The notes under the pieces are model-generated. The model was not told where the DNA came from, ran no database searches, and saw nothing but the letters and a program-made list of their open reading frames with translations. This document shows, piece after piece, positions 6,205 to 13,391 of a stretch of 14,351 nucleotides of DNA. Origin of the DNA: an uncultured Helicobacteraceae bacterium (GTDB lineage: Bacteria > Campylobacterota > Campylobacteria > Campylobacterales > UBA6016); NCBI GenBank assembly GCA_937973585.1, contig CALJKN010000026.1, positions 1 through 14,351 on the forward strand, written 5' to 3'. Made by a program: the position numbers and the translations under genes. Each line of letters starts with the position of its first letter. Positions within the stretch are counted from its first letter, which is position 1.

Positions 6205-7491
6205 TTATTCAAAATTGATAACTATCATACCGCAAAAATTTTTCCCTTTGTATACTTCCGCCCTATAAAGTTTCGCAGATTTATCAAGGGAGTAACTTTT
6301 TTCGAAACTATTTTTTGAGACTTCGATACCGCTCTCGTTATCAACTCCCGCTTTACTAAACCCGATTATGTTTAATCTGTATTCGGACGGAACATCTATT
6401 TTGACCACGCTTTTTACCTTTGCATACGAACCAAAAGCCGCTTTTTGTGTTTTTCCGTCGATATTTACATCGACTTCTCTTATGGAGTCGTCAAACTTAT
6501 ACCCCTGAGGCGATAGGGTGGACAGTTTGATATTGCCGTTATAAATATCGTATTTGCCACCGTTTTTTACCAGAGCTACGAGCGGATTTTGGCTTTTGTA
6601 GGCAACCCCTTTTTGATCTACCGGAAAATAGTTTATCTGTGGTCTAAGTTCGCTTAGCGGAAGCTTTATTTTTAGAGGGGGTATCTCTATCTCGCCGTGC
6701 TCTTTTAAAAGCATTGAGACGGTTTTTATATTCAGCTCAAAATCTCTTTTGTATTTTATCCCCATAATCTGCATAAACTCCTCAAAGCTTTTGAGTTGAT
6801 ATAGGACTTTTGTCGGCAAATCAGATATATTTTTGCTAGTCTCGACGGCTAAGGCCGGTTTTTTGTTTTGGATTGCAAAATAGGTAAGACTCTGCCTCAT
6901 CGCTTCGTCTTTATCCTTGGTTTCTGTATTTTTTACGTTAAACTCGTGCACATCCTCTTGCAATACGACTTTGTTTTTAGCTGTTACCTTTGATGCTATC
7001 TCTGCCAAATTGCCGTATTTTGCCCCCGCAAGCGACTGTTGGTCGATGATAAATGCCTGCCCCCAGGCTTTTGGGTTAAACAAATCGTTTTTTGCAACAG
7101 GTCTATAAAAACCGTGCCCGTCATGTAGATTTAGTATCAGACCTACCTGTGGTTCGGTCATGATTTTTTTTATATCTGCCACTATCTCTTTGTCTTTGTC
7201 GTCGTTTTTTATAACGGCAAATTTACGATTCATGTCGCCGTAGACACCCCTTTGATTTGCGACGATACTGTCAAAATTTAGATTCGGTACCACCCATACG
7301 TTGCCGTGCTCTATTTTGTAGCGGGATAAAAACAGGGAGGGGGCGAAATAACCACCCGGCTCGTTACCGTGGATCCCGCCGATGATTAATAGAGTATCCC
7401 CTTTGCCGCTCTCCATCTTGTGTAGACTGAAATGGAGATTTGCCCCAAACAGCGTGACGGCAGCGCAAACGGCGGTTAAAACCTTTTTCAA
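6205..7491 (-). CDS. csd4: Csd4/Pgp1-type D,L-carboxypeptidase (M14-like, cell shape)
   Basis: Periplasmic zinc peptidase expected to trim peptidoglycan tripeptide to dipeptide (cutting after meso-DAP), which sets helical or curved shape in Helicobacter and Campylobacter. 428 residues with a signal peptide (about 1-18, MKKVLTAVCAAVTLFGA). Zinc ligands are His41 and Glu44 in GGIHGNEPGG and His123 in LNLHDGHGF; the catalytic Glu217 is in LAVETSK. H. pylori Csd4 has Gln in place of the first histidine (Gln46, from memory), so this protein keeps the classical HxxE. The region after about residue 245 corresponds to the extra beta-rich C-terminal domains. The start is TTG at 7491, with a GAGAG site overlapping the stop of the upstream ldt gene (4-nt gap), implying coupling. 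Confidence 0.88.
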   Translation of the reverse strand: MKKVLTAVCAAVTLFGANLHFSLHKMESGKGDTLLIIGGIHGNEPGGYFAPSLFLSRYKIEHGNVWVVPNLNFDSIVANQRGVYGDMNRKFAVIKNDDKDKEIVADIKKIMTEPQVGLILNLHDGHGFYRPVAKNDLFNPKAWGQAFIIDQQSLAGAKYGNLAEIASKVTAKNKVVLQEDVHEFNVKNTETKDKDEAMRQSLTYFAIQNKKPALAVETSKNISDLPTKVLYQLKSFEEFMQIMGIKYKRDFELNIKTVSMLLKEHGEIEIPPLKIKLPLSELRPQINYFPVDQKGVAYKSQNPLVALVKNGGKYDIYNGNIKLSTLSPQGYKFDDSIREVDVNIDGKTQKAAFGSYAKVKSVVKIDVPSEYRLNIIGFSKAGVDNESGIEVSKNSFEKSYSLDKSAKLYRAEVYKGKNFCGMIVINFE

Positions 7492-7495
7492 CCGG

Positions 7496-8461
7496 TTATC
7501 TCTCAGCCATTATCGTCATTTTCTCACCGCTTACTTTTACAAACAGGTCTTTAACCCCCCTAAAGCTATAAGACGGCGCTTTGTAGTCCTCATAAAACTT
7601 AACTTTAAAAATCTGCTCTCCGGTACTTGTCGGGTTCGGTGTCACCTCAAACTCCCTAAAGACTATCCGTTTCGCCTCTTTTTTTGCAAAAATTCGTTGT
7701 TTATATGCGCTAAACGCTTTTTTATCCATCCCGTCAAAACGTTTGAACTTTTCGTCGTAAAAATCGAGATATTTCCCCAAATCATTTGCTTCCCATGCGT
7801 CTTTCCATTGAAACATCGAGGAGAGTATCACCGCAATATCATCCTTTGATGTTTTCGGAAGCTGCTTGTCGTCTATGATAAGAACGGTTTTTTTGTAGTC
7901 TATTTTTTGATCTAAAGAGCTTAGATAGTCGTTATCGACCACAACACACCCTTTTGTAGATGGTTCCCTGTTGTTATCGTAGGGTTTGCCGTGGAGCCAT
8001 ATACCGTTCCCCTCTTTTTTGTTGACTATATCGTAAAGATTCGGATAGTCTGTCGCATAGGCAAAAGGGCCGTAAAGCGGGGGGAGCTTTGCAAGTTTGT
8101 TTATAAAATCGTAAGAGCCTGTCGGCGTTTTAAAATCACCCTGTTTGAGCTTGTCCCCTTTTTGTCCGCCTACGATCGCTTTTGCCTTGTTGATATGGGT
8201 AAGCTTGTTATTTTTGTATGAAAACAGCTGAACCTCAGGCTTTGATTTATCGGTTATAATGATGTATTTGTCGGCCTCGTAAAAACCGAACGTAGTATCG
8301 TGGTTTTTTAGGTATTCTCTCCAGTATGCTTTTGTAGCAAGAGTTTTTTCTATCTCATTGACGGCAGCGTCAATCCCCCGTTTCCTATAAGTTTCTATAA
8401 TGTCACTACCGTATGACAACGCTGATGCCAAAAGCAGTGCAGGCAATATTTTTTTGAGCAT
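7496..8461 (-). CDS. csd6: Csd6/Pgp2-type L,D-transpeptidase-fold carboxypeptidase
   Basis: Periplasmic YkuD-fold cysteine enzyme. Helicobacter Csd6 and Campylobacter Pgp2 act as L,D-carboxypeptidases converting tetrapeptide to tripeptide, which then feeds Csd4. I choose ATG 8461 (321 residues) because it begins a signal peptide (MLKKILPALLLASALSYGSD). The frame extends upstream to a TTG at 8530, but that would lie upstream of the -10 box at 8505-8510. The YkuD domain covers about 64-190 with catalytic His157 (WLHGKP) and Cys172 (STKGC). Residues about 205-321 resemble the NTF2-like C-terminal domain of Csd6 (MFQWKDAWEANDLGKYLDFY). It is first in the operon, 4 nt ahead of the csd4-like gene. 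Confidence 0.88.
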   Translation of the reverse strand: MLKKILPALLLASALSYGSDIIETYRKRGIDAAVNEIEKTLATKAYWREYLKNHDTTFGFYEADKYIIITDKSKPEVQLFSYKNNKLTHINKAKAIVGGQKGDKLKQGDFKTPTGSYDFINKLAKLPPLYGPFAYATDYPNLYDIVNKKEGNGIWLHGKPYDNNREPSTKGCVVVDNDYLSSLDQKIDYKKTVLIIDDKQLPKTSKDDIAVILSSMFQWKDAWEANDLGKYLDFYDEKFKRFDGMDKKAFSAYKQRIFAKKEAKRIVFREFEVTPNPTSTGEQIFKVKFYEDYKAPSYSFRGVKDLFVKVSGEKMTIMAER

Positions 8462-8504
8462 AAAGAGCAAACCCCGTGTTCTGAATAGTTTTTTCAAATC
8501 TGTG

Positions 8505-8510
8505 ATTATA
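8505..8510 (-). promoter_or_regulatory. -10 box of the csd6-csd4-bcp unit
   Basis: Perfect TATAAT on the minus strand, 44 nt upstream of the csd6 ATG, giving a leader of about 37 nt. No clear -35 is visible, as is usual in Campylobacterota. It supports the ATG at 8461 as the true start. Confidence 0.6.
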
Positions 8511-8555
8511 GACGATAGGGGATAAAACAAACAAATCTATTAATTTATGATTTTG

Positions 8556-8561
8556 TATAAT
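8556..8561 (+). promoter_or_regulatory. -10 box of peb4 (extended)
   Basis: TTTTGTATAAT on the plus strand is a perfect extended -10. It is divergent from the csd6 promoter, with the two -10 boxes about 45 nt apart. The resulting leader is about 60 nt and contains a small ACCG/CGGT inverted repeat (8563-8576). An AAGGA ribosome-binding site (8615-8619) lies 10 nt before the ATG. Confidence 0.6.
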
Positions 8562-8629
8562 CTACCGTATCGGCGGTCTTATCCGTAGCATTAATATCGC
8601 ACAAACAACAATAAAAGGATCTTGTTTTT

Positions 8630-9451
8630 ATGAAAAAACTCCTCATCTCTTCAGTCGCCGCAATGGCTCTTTCGTGCTCACTCTTTTCGGCTAGTGTTGT
8701 AGCGACGGTCAATGATAAAACAATAACATCTGACGATGTTGCCGCTTTTTTGAAAGCTAATCAGGCTCCGGTCGATTTCTCCTCTCTAACCGGTGAAGTA
8801 AAAGAGAAAATCATCAACCAGCTTATAGAAAAATACCTACTGACATCGGAAGCGATCAAAGACGGTATTCAAAATAGCGACGAGTTCAAAAACGAACTTG
8901 AAAAAGCTAAAAACGAGATATCACTCGAAGTTTGGATGAAAAAACAGTTTGACAAAGTAACCGTTGCCGACGATGAGGCAAAAAAATTCTACGATGCAAA
9001 TCCGGACAAATTCAAACAACCGGAACTCTTTAACGCTAGACATATAATCGTAAAAACGGAAGCTGAAGCCAAAAAAATCCTCGGAGAGCTAAAATCAGCT
9101 CCGAAAGATAAACTGGAAGATTCATTCATAGCAGCTGCAAAAAAACACTCGATTGACGGAACAAAAGAGGACGGCGGCAATCTAGGGTGGTTCTCTGAAG
9201 GTAGAATGGTTAAAGAGTTTGTAGCGGGTGCAAAAGCACTAAAAAAAGGGGAGCTTAGCAAAGCACCTGTAAAAAGCCAGTTCGGATATCACATTATCTA
9301 CCTTGTAGATTACAAACCGGCCGGCAAGGTATCGTTTGAGAATGCAAAAGAGCAACTAAAACAACTCCTAAGAATGGATAAGTTCAGAGATTCCGTAGCG
9401 GCAAAAGCAAAAAGCCTAAAAGAGAAAGCGAAAATAGAGATTAAAAAATAA
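8630..9451 (+). CDS. peb4: PEB4-type periplasmic peptidyl-prolyl isomerase / chaperone (parvulin)
   Basis: SurA-like chaperone and prolyl isomerase for outer-membrane protein folding. 273 residues: signal peptide with likely cleavage after Ala21 (SLFSA), an N-terminal chaperone helix bundle (about 22-130, starting VATVNDKTITSDDV), and a parvulin domain at about 135-237. The domain shows ARHIIVK (136-142), GGNLGWFSEGRM (182-193) and SQFGYHIIYL (226-235), and a C-terminal helix returns to the chaperone lobe. Cys16 lies in a weak lipobox-like context (ALSC) but the signal peptidase I site is more convincing. The fba gene follows 23 nt downstream, the same pair as Cj0596-Cj0597 (from memory). A substrate range like that of PEB4 is inferred. 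Confidence 0.93.
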   Translation: MKKLLISSVAAMALSCSLFSASVVATVNDKTITSDDVAAFLKANQAPVDFSSLTGEVKEKIINQLIEKYLLTSEAIKDGIQNSDEFKNELEKAKNEISLEVWMKKQFDKVTVADDEAKKFYDANPDKFKQPELFNARHIIVKTEAEAKKILGELKSAPKDKLEDSFIAAAKKHSIDGTKEDGGNLGWFSEGRMVKEFVAGAKALKKGELSKAPVKSQFGYHIIYLVDYKPAGKVSFENAKEQLKQLLRMDKFRDSVAAKAKSLKEKAKIEIKK

Positions 9452-9474
9452 TTTCAACCAAAGAGGGGGAGTAG

Positions 9475-10551
9475 ATGTCTAAAATATTCGATATAGTAAA
9501 ACCGGGTGTCGTAACCGGAGACGACGTAACAAAGCTTTTTAATCACGCAAAAGAGAACAATTTTGCAATCCCTGCCGTTAACTGCGTCGGAACAGACAGC
9601 ATAAATGCAGTCCTAGAGGCGGCGGCGGCCGTAAAATCTCCTGTTATCGTACAGTTTAGCAACGGCGGCGGTATTTTTATCGCCGGTAAAGCTCTTAAAA
9701 ACGAGAATGAAAAAGCGGCGATTCTTGGCTCAATCTCTGGCGCTATGCACATACACAATGTAGCCGAAGCGTATGGCGTGCCTGTCATCATCCACACCGA
9801 TCATGCGGCAAAAAAACTACTCCCTTGGATAGATGGACTTCTTGATGCTAGTGAAAAATATTTTAAAGAGCACGGCAAACCGCTCTTCTCGTCACATATG
9901 CTGGATCTCTCGGAAGAGCCTTTGCACGAAAATATCGAAATCTGTGAAAAATACCTGACAAGAATGGCCAAAATGGGTATGACTCTTGAGATCGAACTAG
10001 GGTGTACCGGCGGCGAAGAGGACGGCGTAGATAACACAAACATCGACAACTCAAAACTTTACACGCAACCGGAAGATGTAGACTATGCGTATGAAAAACT
10101 ATCGGCTATAAGCCCGAACTTCACTATAGCGGCATCTTTTGGAAACGTGCATGGCGTATATGCTCCGGGCAACGTCAAACTAAGCCCTGCTATTTTGGAT
10201 AACTCCCAAAAATATATCAGCGAAAAAAGAGGACTTGGTGCAAAACCTGTCAACTTCGTATTTCACGGCGGTAGCGGCTCTGATCCAAAAGATATCAAGG
10301 ACGCTATCGGCTACGGCGTTATCAAGATGAATATCGACACAGATACCCAATGGGCATTCTGGGATGGCATCAGAGCATATGAGGCAAAAAACAGAGATTA
10401 CCTACAAGGGCAAATAGGCAACCCTGAAGGTGCCGAAAAACCTAACAAGAAATACTACGATCCGAGGGTATTTATGAGAGAGGGTCAAAAAAGTATGGTA
10501 GAGAGATTGAAACAGGCCTTTACCGACCTAAACTGCATCGACAGAAACTAA
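9475..10551 (+). CDS. fba: Fructose-bisphosphate aldolase, class II
   Basis: Zinc-dependent aldolase interconverting fructose 1,6-bisphosphate with glyceraldehyde 3-phosphate and dihydroxyacetone phosphate; in many Campylobacterota it works mainly in gluconeogenesis. At 358 residues it is the long class IIA form. The key residues fall on the E. coli numbering: Asp109 and zinc ligand His110 (HTDHA), Glu174 (LEIELGCTGG), zinc ligands His226 (GNVHGVY) and His264 (FHGGSGSD), and the substrate phosphate-binding NIDTDTQ motif near 287-293. A strong GAGGGGGAG ribosome-binding site precedes the ATG. It is likely cotranscribed with peb4, since no promoter is visible in the 23-nt gap. Confidence 0.97.
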   Translation: MSKIFDIVKPGVVTGDDVTKLFNHAKENNFAIPAVNCVGTDSINAVLEAAAAVKSPVIVQFSNGGGIFIAGKALKNENEKAAILGSISGAMHIHNVAEAYGVPVIIHTDHAAKKLLPWIDGLLDASEKYFKEHGKPLFSSHMLDLSEEPLHENIEICEKYLTRMAKMGMTLEIELGCTGGEEDGVDNTNIDNSKLYTQPEDVDYAYEKLSAISPNFTIAASFGNVHGVYAPGNVKLSPAILDNSQKYISEKRGLGAKPVNFVFHGGSGSDPKDIKDAIGYGVIKMNIDTDTQWAFWDGIRAYEAKNRDYLQGQIGNPEGAEKPNKKYYDPRVFMREGQKSMVERLKQAFTDLNCIDRN

Positions 10552-10556
10552 AAAAG

Positions 10557-10574
10557 TACCCCCTGTCGGGGGTA
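10557..10574 (+). terminator. Hairpin after fba (weak terminator)
   Basis: TACCCCC pairs with GGGGGTA (7 bp) around TGTC, starting 5 nt after the fba stop. No T-run follows, so termination may be partial or Rho-assisted. Confidence 0.45.
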
Positions 10575-10594
10575 GCCTACTACCTACTTTACGC

Positions 10595-10600
10595 TATAAT
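10595..10600 (+). promoter_or_regulatory. -10 box of hisD
   Basis: Perfect TATAAT in ACGCTATAAT, 32 nt before the hisD ATG. It sits after the fba hairpin, so hisD appears to have its own promoter. A leader of about 25 nt is expected. Confidence 0.6.
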
Positions 10601-10632
10601 CCCTACAAAATTTTCAAATCTTAGAGCAAAAA

Positions 10633-11934
10633 ATGATCAAAATAGTCAAAACTACAGATAAAGACTTCAAAGAACAGCTACAAGCAACACTACACAGAGG
10701 CGAGACGCAAGGCGAAAAAGTAGAGGCAATAGTAAAATCAATCATAGCCGATGTCAAAAGAGACAAAGACAAAGCGCTGACGGATGCGGTGGCGAAGTTT
10801 GACGGATGGAACCCGACTAGCGGAGCGGAACTTGCCGTAAATGAGGCCGATATGAAGGCGGCGTATGACGCTCTTGAACCGAAACTAAAAGAGGCTTTGC
10901 ATACGGCTTATGACAGAATAGCGGCATACCACAAAGAGCTAAAGCCGAAAAGCTGGATAACAACCGAGGCGAACGGCACAATACTCGGTCAAAAAGTAAC
11001 CCCCGTAGATAGAGCCGGACTATATATCCCAGGGGGCAAAGCGGTATATCCCAGTTCACTTCTGATGAACGCTATTCCGGCTATTGTGGCAGGGGTTCAG
11101 GAGATAGCGGTCTGCACCCCAACCCCTGGCGGAGAGCCAAATCCGCTACTGATGGCGGCGGCACACCTATGCGGCATCAAAAAAATGTACAAAATAGGCG
11201 GCGCTAGCGCCGTGGCGGCCATGGCCTACGGTACTGAGACAATAGGCAAAGTGGATGTCATCACGGGACCGGGGAATATATTTGTGGCGACTGCCAAAAA
11301 GCTGGTATTCGGGGATGTGAATATCGATATGATAGCGGGCCCTAGCGAAATAGGGATTTTGGCGGATGAGAGTGCAAATCCCTCTTGGCTTGCGGTGGAT
11401 ATGCTATCTCAAGCAGAACACGACGAACTTGCCGGTTCATATCTGGTAACCACAAGCGAAAAAATCGCAAACGACACGGCAAAAGAGATAGATAGATACC
11501 TAGCCGAACTACCCCGAAACGAGATAAGCTCCGTATCTATAGCAAACAACGGCATTATCATCGTGTGCGAAGATATGAAAGAGGCCATAGATATTATGAA
11601 CGATATAGCGCCGGAACACCTTGAGGTGTGCGTCACAAACGCCCTTGAGCTACTCCCGTTCATTAAGCATGCGGGGGCAATATTTTTGGGTCATTACACC
11701 CCTGAAGCGATAGGGGATTATCTGGCGGGGCCAAACCACACGCTACCCACAGGGGCAAGTGCGAGATTTTTCTCCCCACTATCGACTGAGCATTTTATGA
11801 AAAAATCGTCAATCATATCGTTTTCCAAAGAGGCGATAAAACAGCTGGGCGTACAGTGCGCAACAATTGCCGACGTGGAAGGACTTTTTGCCCACAAAGA
11901 GAGTGTAATGGCTAGGGTTAGAGATACACAATAA
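10633..11934 (+). CDS. hisD: Histidinol dehydrogenase
   Basis: Catalyses the last two steps of histidine synthesis, L-histidinol to L-histidinal to L-histidine, with two NAD+. 433 residues, the normal length. Zinc ligands are Gln260 and His263 (LSQAEHD), Asp362 (GDYLAGPNH) and His421 (FAHKES); catalytic Glu328-His329 is in APEHLEV. The NAD-site region with GGASAVAAMAYGTE and DVITGPGNIFVATAKK is intact. No other his gene is next to it, so it is detached from any his operon, as is common in this phylum. It has its own -10 and a strong terminator, making it a single-gene unit. The upstream ribosome-binding site (TTAGAGC) is weak. Confidence 0.97.
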   Translation: MIKIVKTTDKDFKEQLQATLHRGETQGEKVEAIVKSIIADVKRDKDKALTDAVAKFDGWNPTSGAELAVNEADMKAAYDALEPKLKEALHTAYDRIAAYHKELKPKSWITTEANGTILGQKVTPVDRAGLYIPGGKAVYPSSLLMNAIPAIVAGVQEIAVCTPTPGGEPNPLLMAAAHLCGIKKMYKIGGASAVAAMAYGTETIGKVDVITGPGNIFVATAKKLVFGDVNIDMIAGPSEIGILADESANPSWLAVDMLSQAEHDELAGSYLVTTSEKIANDTAKEIDRYLAELPRNEISSVSIANNGIIIVCEDMKEAIDIMNDIAPEHLEVCVTNALELLPFIKHAGAIFLGHYTPEAIGDYLAGPNHTLPTGASARFFSPLSTEHFMKKSSIISFSKEAIKQLGVQCATIADVEGLFAHKESVMARVRDTQ

Positions 11935-11952
11935 AGCAGACTCCATCCGTCG

Positions 11953-12007
11953 ATGAACTTTTGCGCCAACAAAAAAGTCGGTGTAAAAGCTCATTTTTAT
12001 TTTTTTA
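11953..12007 (+). terminator. Intrinsic terminator of hisD
   Basis: ATGAACTTTTGCGCC pairs with GGTGTAAAAGCTCAT, 14 of 15 positions including two G-U pairs. A 12-nt loop separates the arms, and a T-rich tail (TTTTTATTTTTTT) follows. It lies between two convergent genes. On the minus strand it lacks a T-tail, so it serves mainly hisD. Confidence 0.85.
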
Positions 12008-12017
12008 TACTATGGCT

Positions 12018-12395
12018 TTACTCAACGTCCTCATAGCTTCCGACCAATACCGCCGAACCGAAAAATCCGGCCATTTTGAGCAGATTTGACGGAGATTTGA
12101 GTCCGTATAGCTCAACATCTTTTTTATTTGTTTTTATCATATCGACATATTTTTTGTCTTGCACGACAATCACCCCAATATAGCATACATCGGAAGTTTT
12201 TGAGCATCTCAATTCTGCCGATACAAAACCCTCTTTAGCCTCCGACACTTTTTTATACCCATTGCCTATGCTTTTGCTGTAAGCCTCTACGACTTTTGCC
12301 CCACGCTCTTTTGACATTGGGGTTACTTCGGCAAAAGCAAAACCAGACGCCGTCAATGCCAAAAGTGATATTTTTATTTTCATATTTTTCTTCAT
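12018..12395 (-). CDS. Small exported protein with a cysteine pair, function unknown
   Basis: 125 residues. I recognise no family with confidence. Residues 1-22 form a clean signal peptide (charged KKNMKIK, hydrophobic core, cleavage after AFA), so the mature protein of about 103 residues should be periplasmic. It has only two cysteines, Cys64 and Cys71 (LRCSKTSDVCYIG), spaced to form a disulfide in a beta hairpin, with beta-rich segments around them (FVSAELRC, CYIGVIVVQD). The start ATG lies 6 nt after the stop of the DUF2628-like gene, so the two are almost certainly cotranscribed and may act together at the inner membrane. There is an in-frame Met at residue 5. Confidence 0.75.
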   Translation of the reverse strand: MKKNMKIKISLLALTASGFAFAEVTPMSKERGAKVVEAYSKSIGNGYKKVSEAKEGFVSAELRCSKTSDVCYIGVIVVQDKKYVDMIKTNKKDVELYGLKSPSNLLKMAGFFGSAVLVGSYEDVE

Positions 12396-12401
12396 GATCC
12401 A

Positions 12402-12800
12402 TTACCACCAAAAATTTTCATTTAAAACTACTTTTCTGTAGTAGTCTATATTTGCCTGAGCAAAAGCGGCAACAATAGGTAGTGCGTATGAAGCAAATAC
12501 AAATATATCACCACTACCGGAACCTTCGCTAAACATTCCCGACAACACAGCAAGCCCAATATTTAGACCGATTAGGGCTAATCCTTTTTTCCACATCCCT
12601 TTGAAAAAATAAAACAATGCGCCAAACAGCAACCCCCAAATGCTAAATTTTGTCCAAAACGGCAAGGCTTTGTACTTTTCCCTGTCGCCAAACTCATGTC
12701 CAATCCCTCCGCCTACGGGCTTTGATTCACTAATTGCCAAAAATTTTTGTTTCCAACTCGGCACTATATTGAGGCTGTTTATTTGGGATTGTACATCCAT
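12402..12800 (-). CDS. DUF2628-like inner-membrane protein
   Basis: 132 residues. The first 45 or so are soluble (WKQKFLAISESK, then EFGDREKYKALPFWTKFSIWG). Three hydrophobic segments follow (about 50-66, 73-90 and 98-115), ending in the ANIDYYRKV motif. A short soluble N-terminus, aromatic-rich helices beginning FxxKGMWKKGL and a final Asn-x-x-Tyr-Tyr-Arg-Lys segment recall DUF2628 family proteins of unknown function. The ATG has a strong AAAAGGAGA ribosome-binding site, and a possible -10 (TACAAT, 12835-12830 on the minus strand) lies about 30 nt upstream. It is the first gene of a two-gene unit. The family assignment is from motif appearance only. Confidence 0.75.
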   Translation of the reverse strand: MDVQSQINSLNIVPSWKQKFLAISESKPVGGGIGHEFGDREKYKALPFWTKFSIWGLLFGALFYFFKGMWKKGLALIGLNIGLAVLSGMFSEGSGSGDIFVFASYALPIVAAFAQANIDYYRKVVLNENFWW

Positions 12801-12935
12801 CGAAATCTCCTTTTGTATGATTTTGAAGGATTGTAGTCTTTTATGTGGGCAGGAAACTGTCCGGCTTGAGGGTTAAGATGCGACATTTCCAAGAAAATGA
12901 TGAAAATGCCAGAAGATAAGGAAATGGGGATCGTG

Positions 12936-13364
12936 ATGGATATATCATATTTCGGGTACGGAGCAAATTTAAATCAAGAAGCAATGTTGATGAGGTGTCC
13001 ATGGGCACGGTTCGTCTCAATAGGCAAGCTAATCGGGTATAAATTTGCAACAAATACAGACGGTGTCGCAACCCTCATAAAAGCAGATGAAGCATGTGTC
13101 TTTGGTGCAATATGGGTGCTAAGCAAAGAAGATGAGGAGTTTTTGGATCTTTTTGAAGGGGTAAAAGGCGGCTGGTACACAAAAGAGTATCTACCGATAA
13201 AGTACGGCAATTCAACGATAGATTGCATGGTGTATATAGCATCAAATAACACACCCGGACTCCCTATTGAGGATTATTTTGAGGATATTTTGCGGCAGTG
13301 CCAAAAATACAGGTTTGACAAGGGGTATGTAGCATATATGAAAAGCAAAGGGTGGATGCTATAA
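12936..13364 (+). CDS. Gamma-glutamylcyclotransferase-like (AIG2/GGCT fold) protein
   Basis: GGCT-fold enzyme, expected to release 5-oxoproline from gamma-glutamyl amines or peptides; the true substrate is unknown. I start it at ATG 12936 (142 residues), where the fold begins (MDISYFGYGANL), although the frame is open to an ATG at 12897 and a GTG at 12933 is possible. The nucleotide-fold loop YGANL (8-12) corresponds to YGSNL of the family. LDLFEGVKGGWY (70-81) closely matches the catalytic segment around Glu98 of human GGCT, making Glu74 the candidate acid/base. The next gene starts 27 nt downstream on the same strand, so the two are likely cotranscribed. Confidence 0.8.
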   Translation: MDISYFGYGANLNQEAMLMRCPWARFVSIGKLIGYKFATNTDGVATLIKADEACVFGAIWVLSKEDEEFLDLFEGVKGGWYTKEYLPIKYGNSTIDCMVYIASNNTPGLPIEDYFEDILRQCQKYRFDKGYVAYMKSKGWML

Positions 13365-13391
13365 TGTATGCGAAAAACAAAAGGGGTGAAA

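Noticed and set aside
7382..7849. 155-codon plus-strand frame across the csd6-csd4 junction
   Set aside because: Antisense to catalytically intact genes, low protein-like character, no ribosome-binding site.
8630..8695. PEB4-like protein as a lipoprotein (Cys16)
   Set aside because: The lipobox lacks Leu at -3 and a better signal peptidase I site follows at SLFSA; PEB4 homologues are soluble.
11200..11226. Two GC-rich palindromes in hisD (GGCGCTAGCGCC and GGCCATGGCC)
   Set aside because: They fall in codons for the conserved GGASAVAAMA segment, so Gly/Ala codon choice explains them; they lack a spacer or loop expected of a regulatory hairpin.
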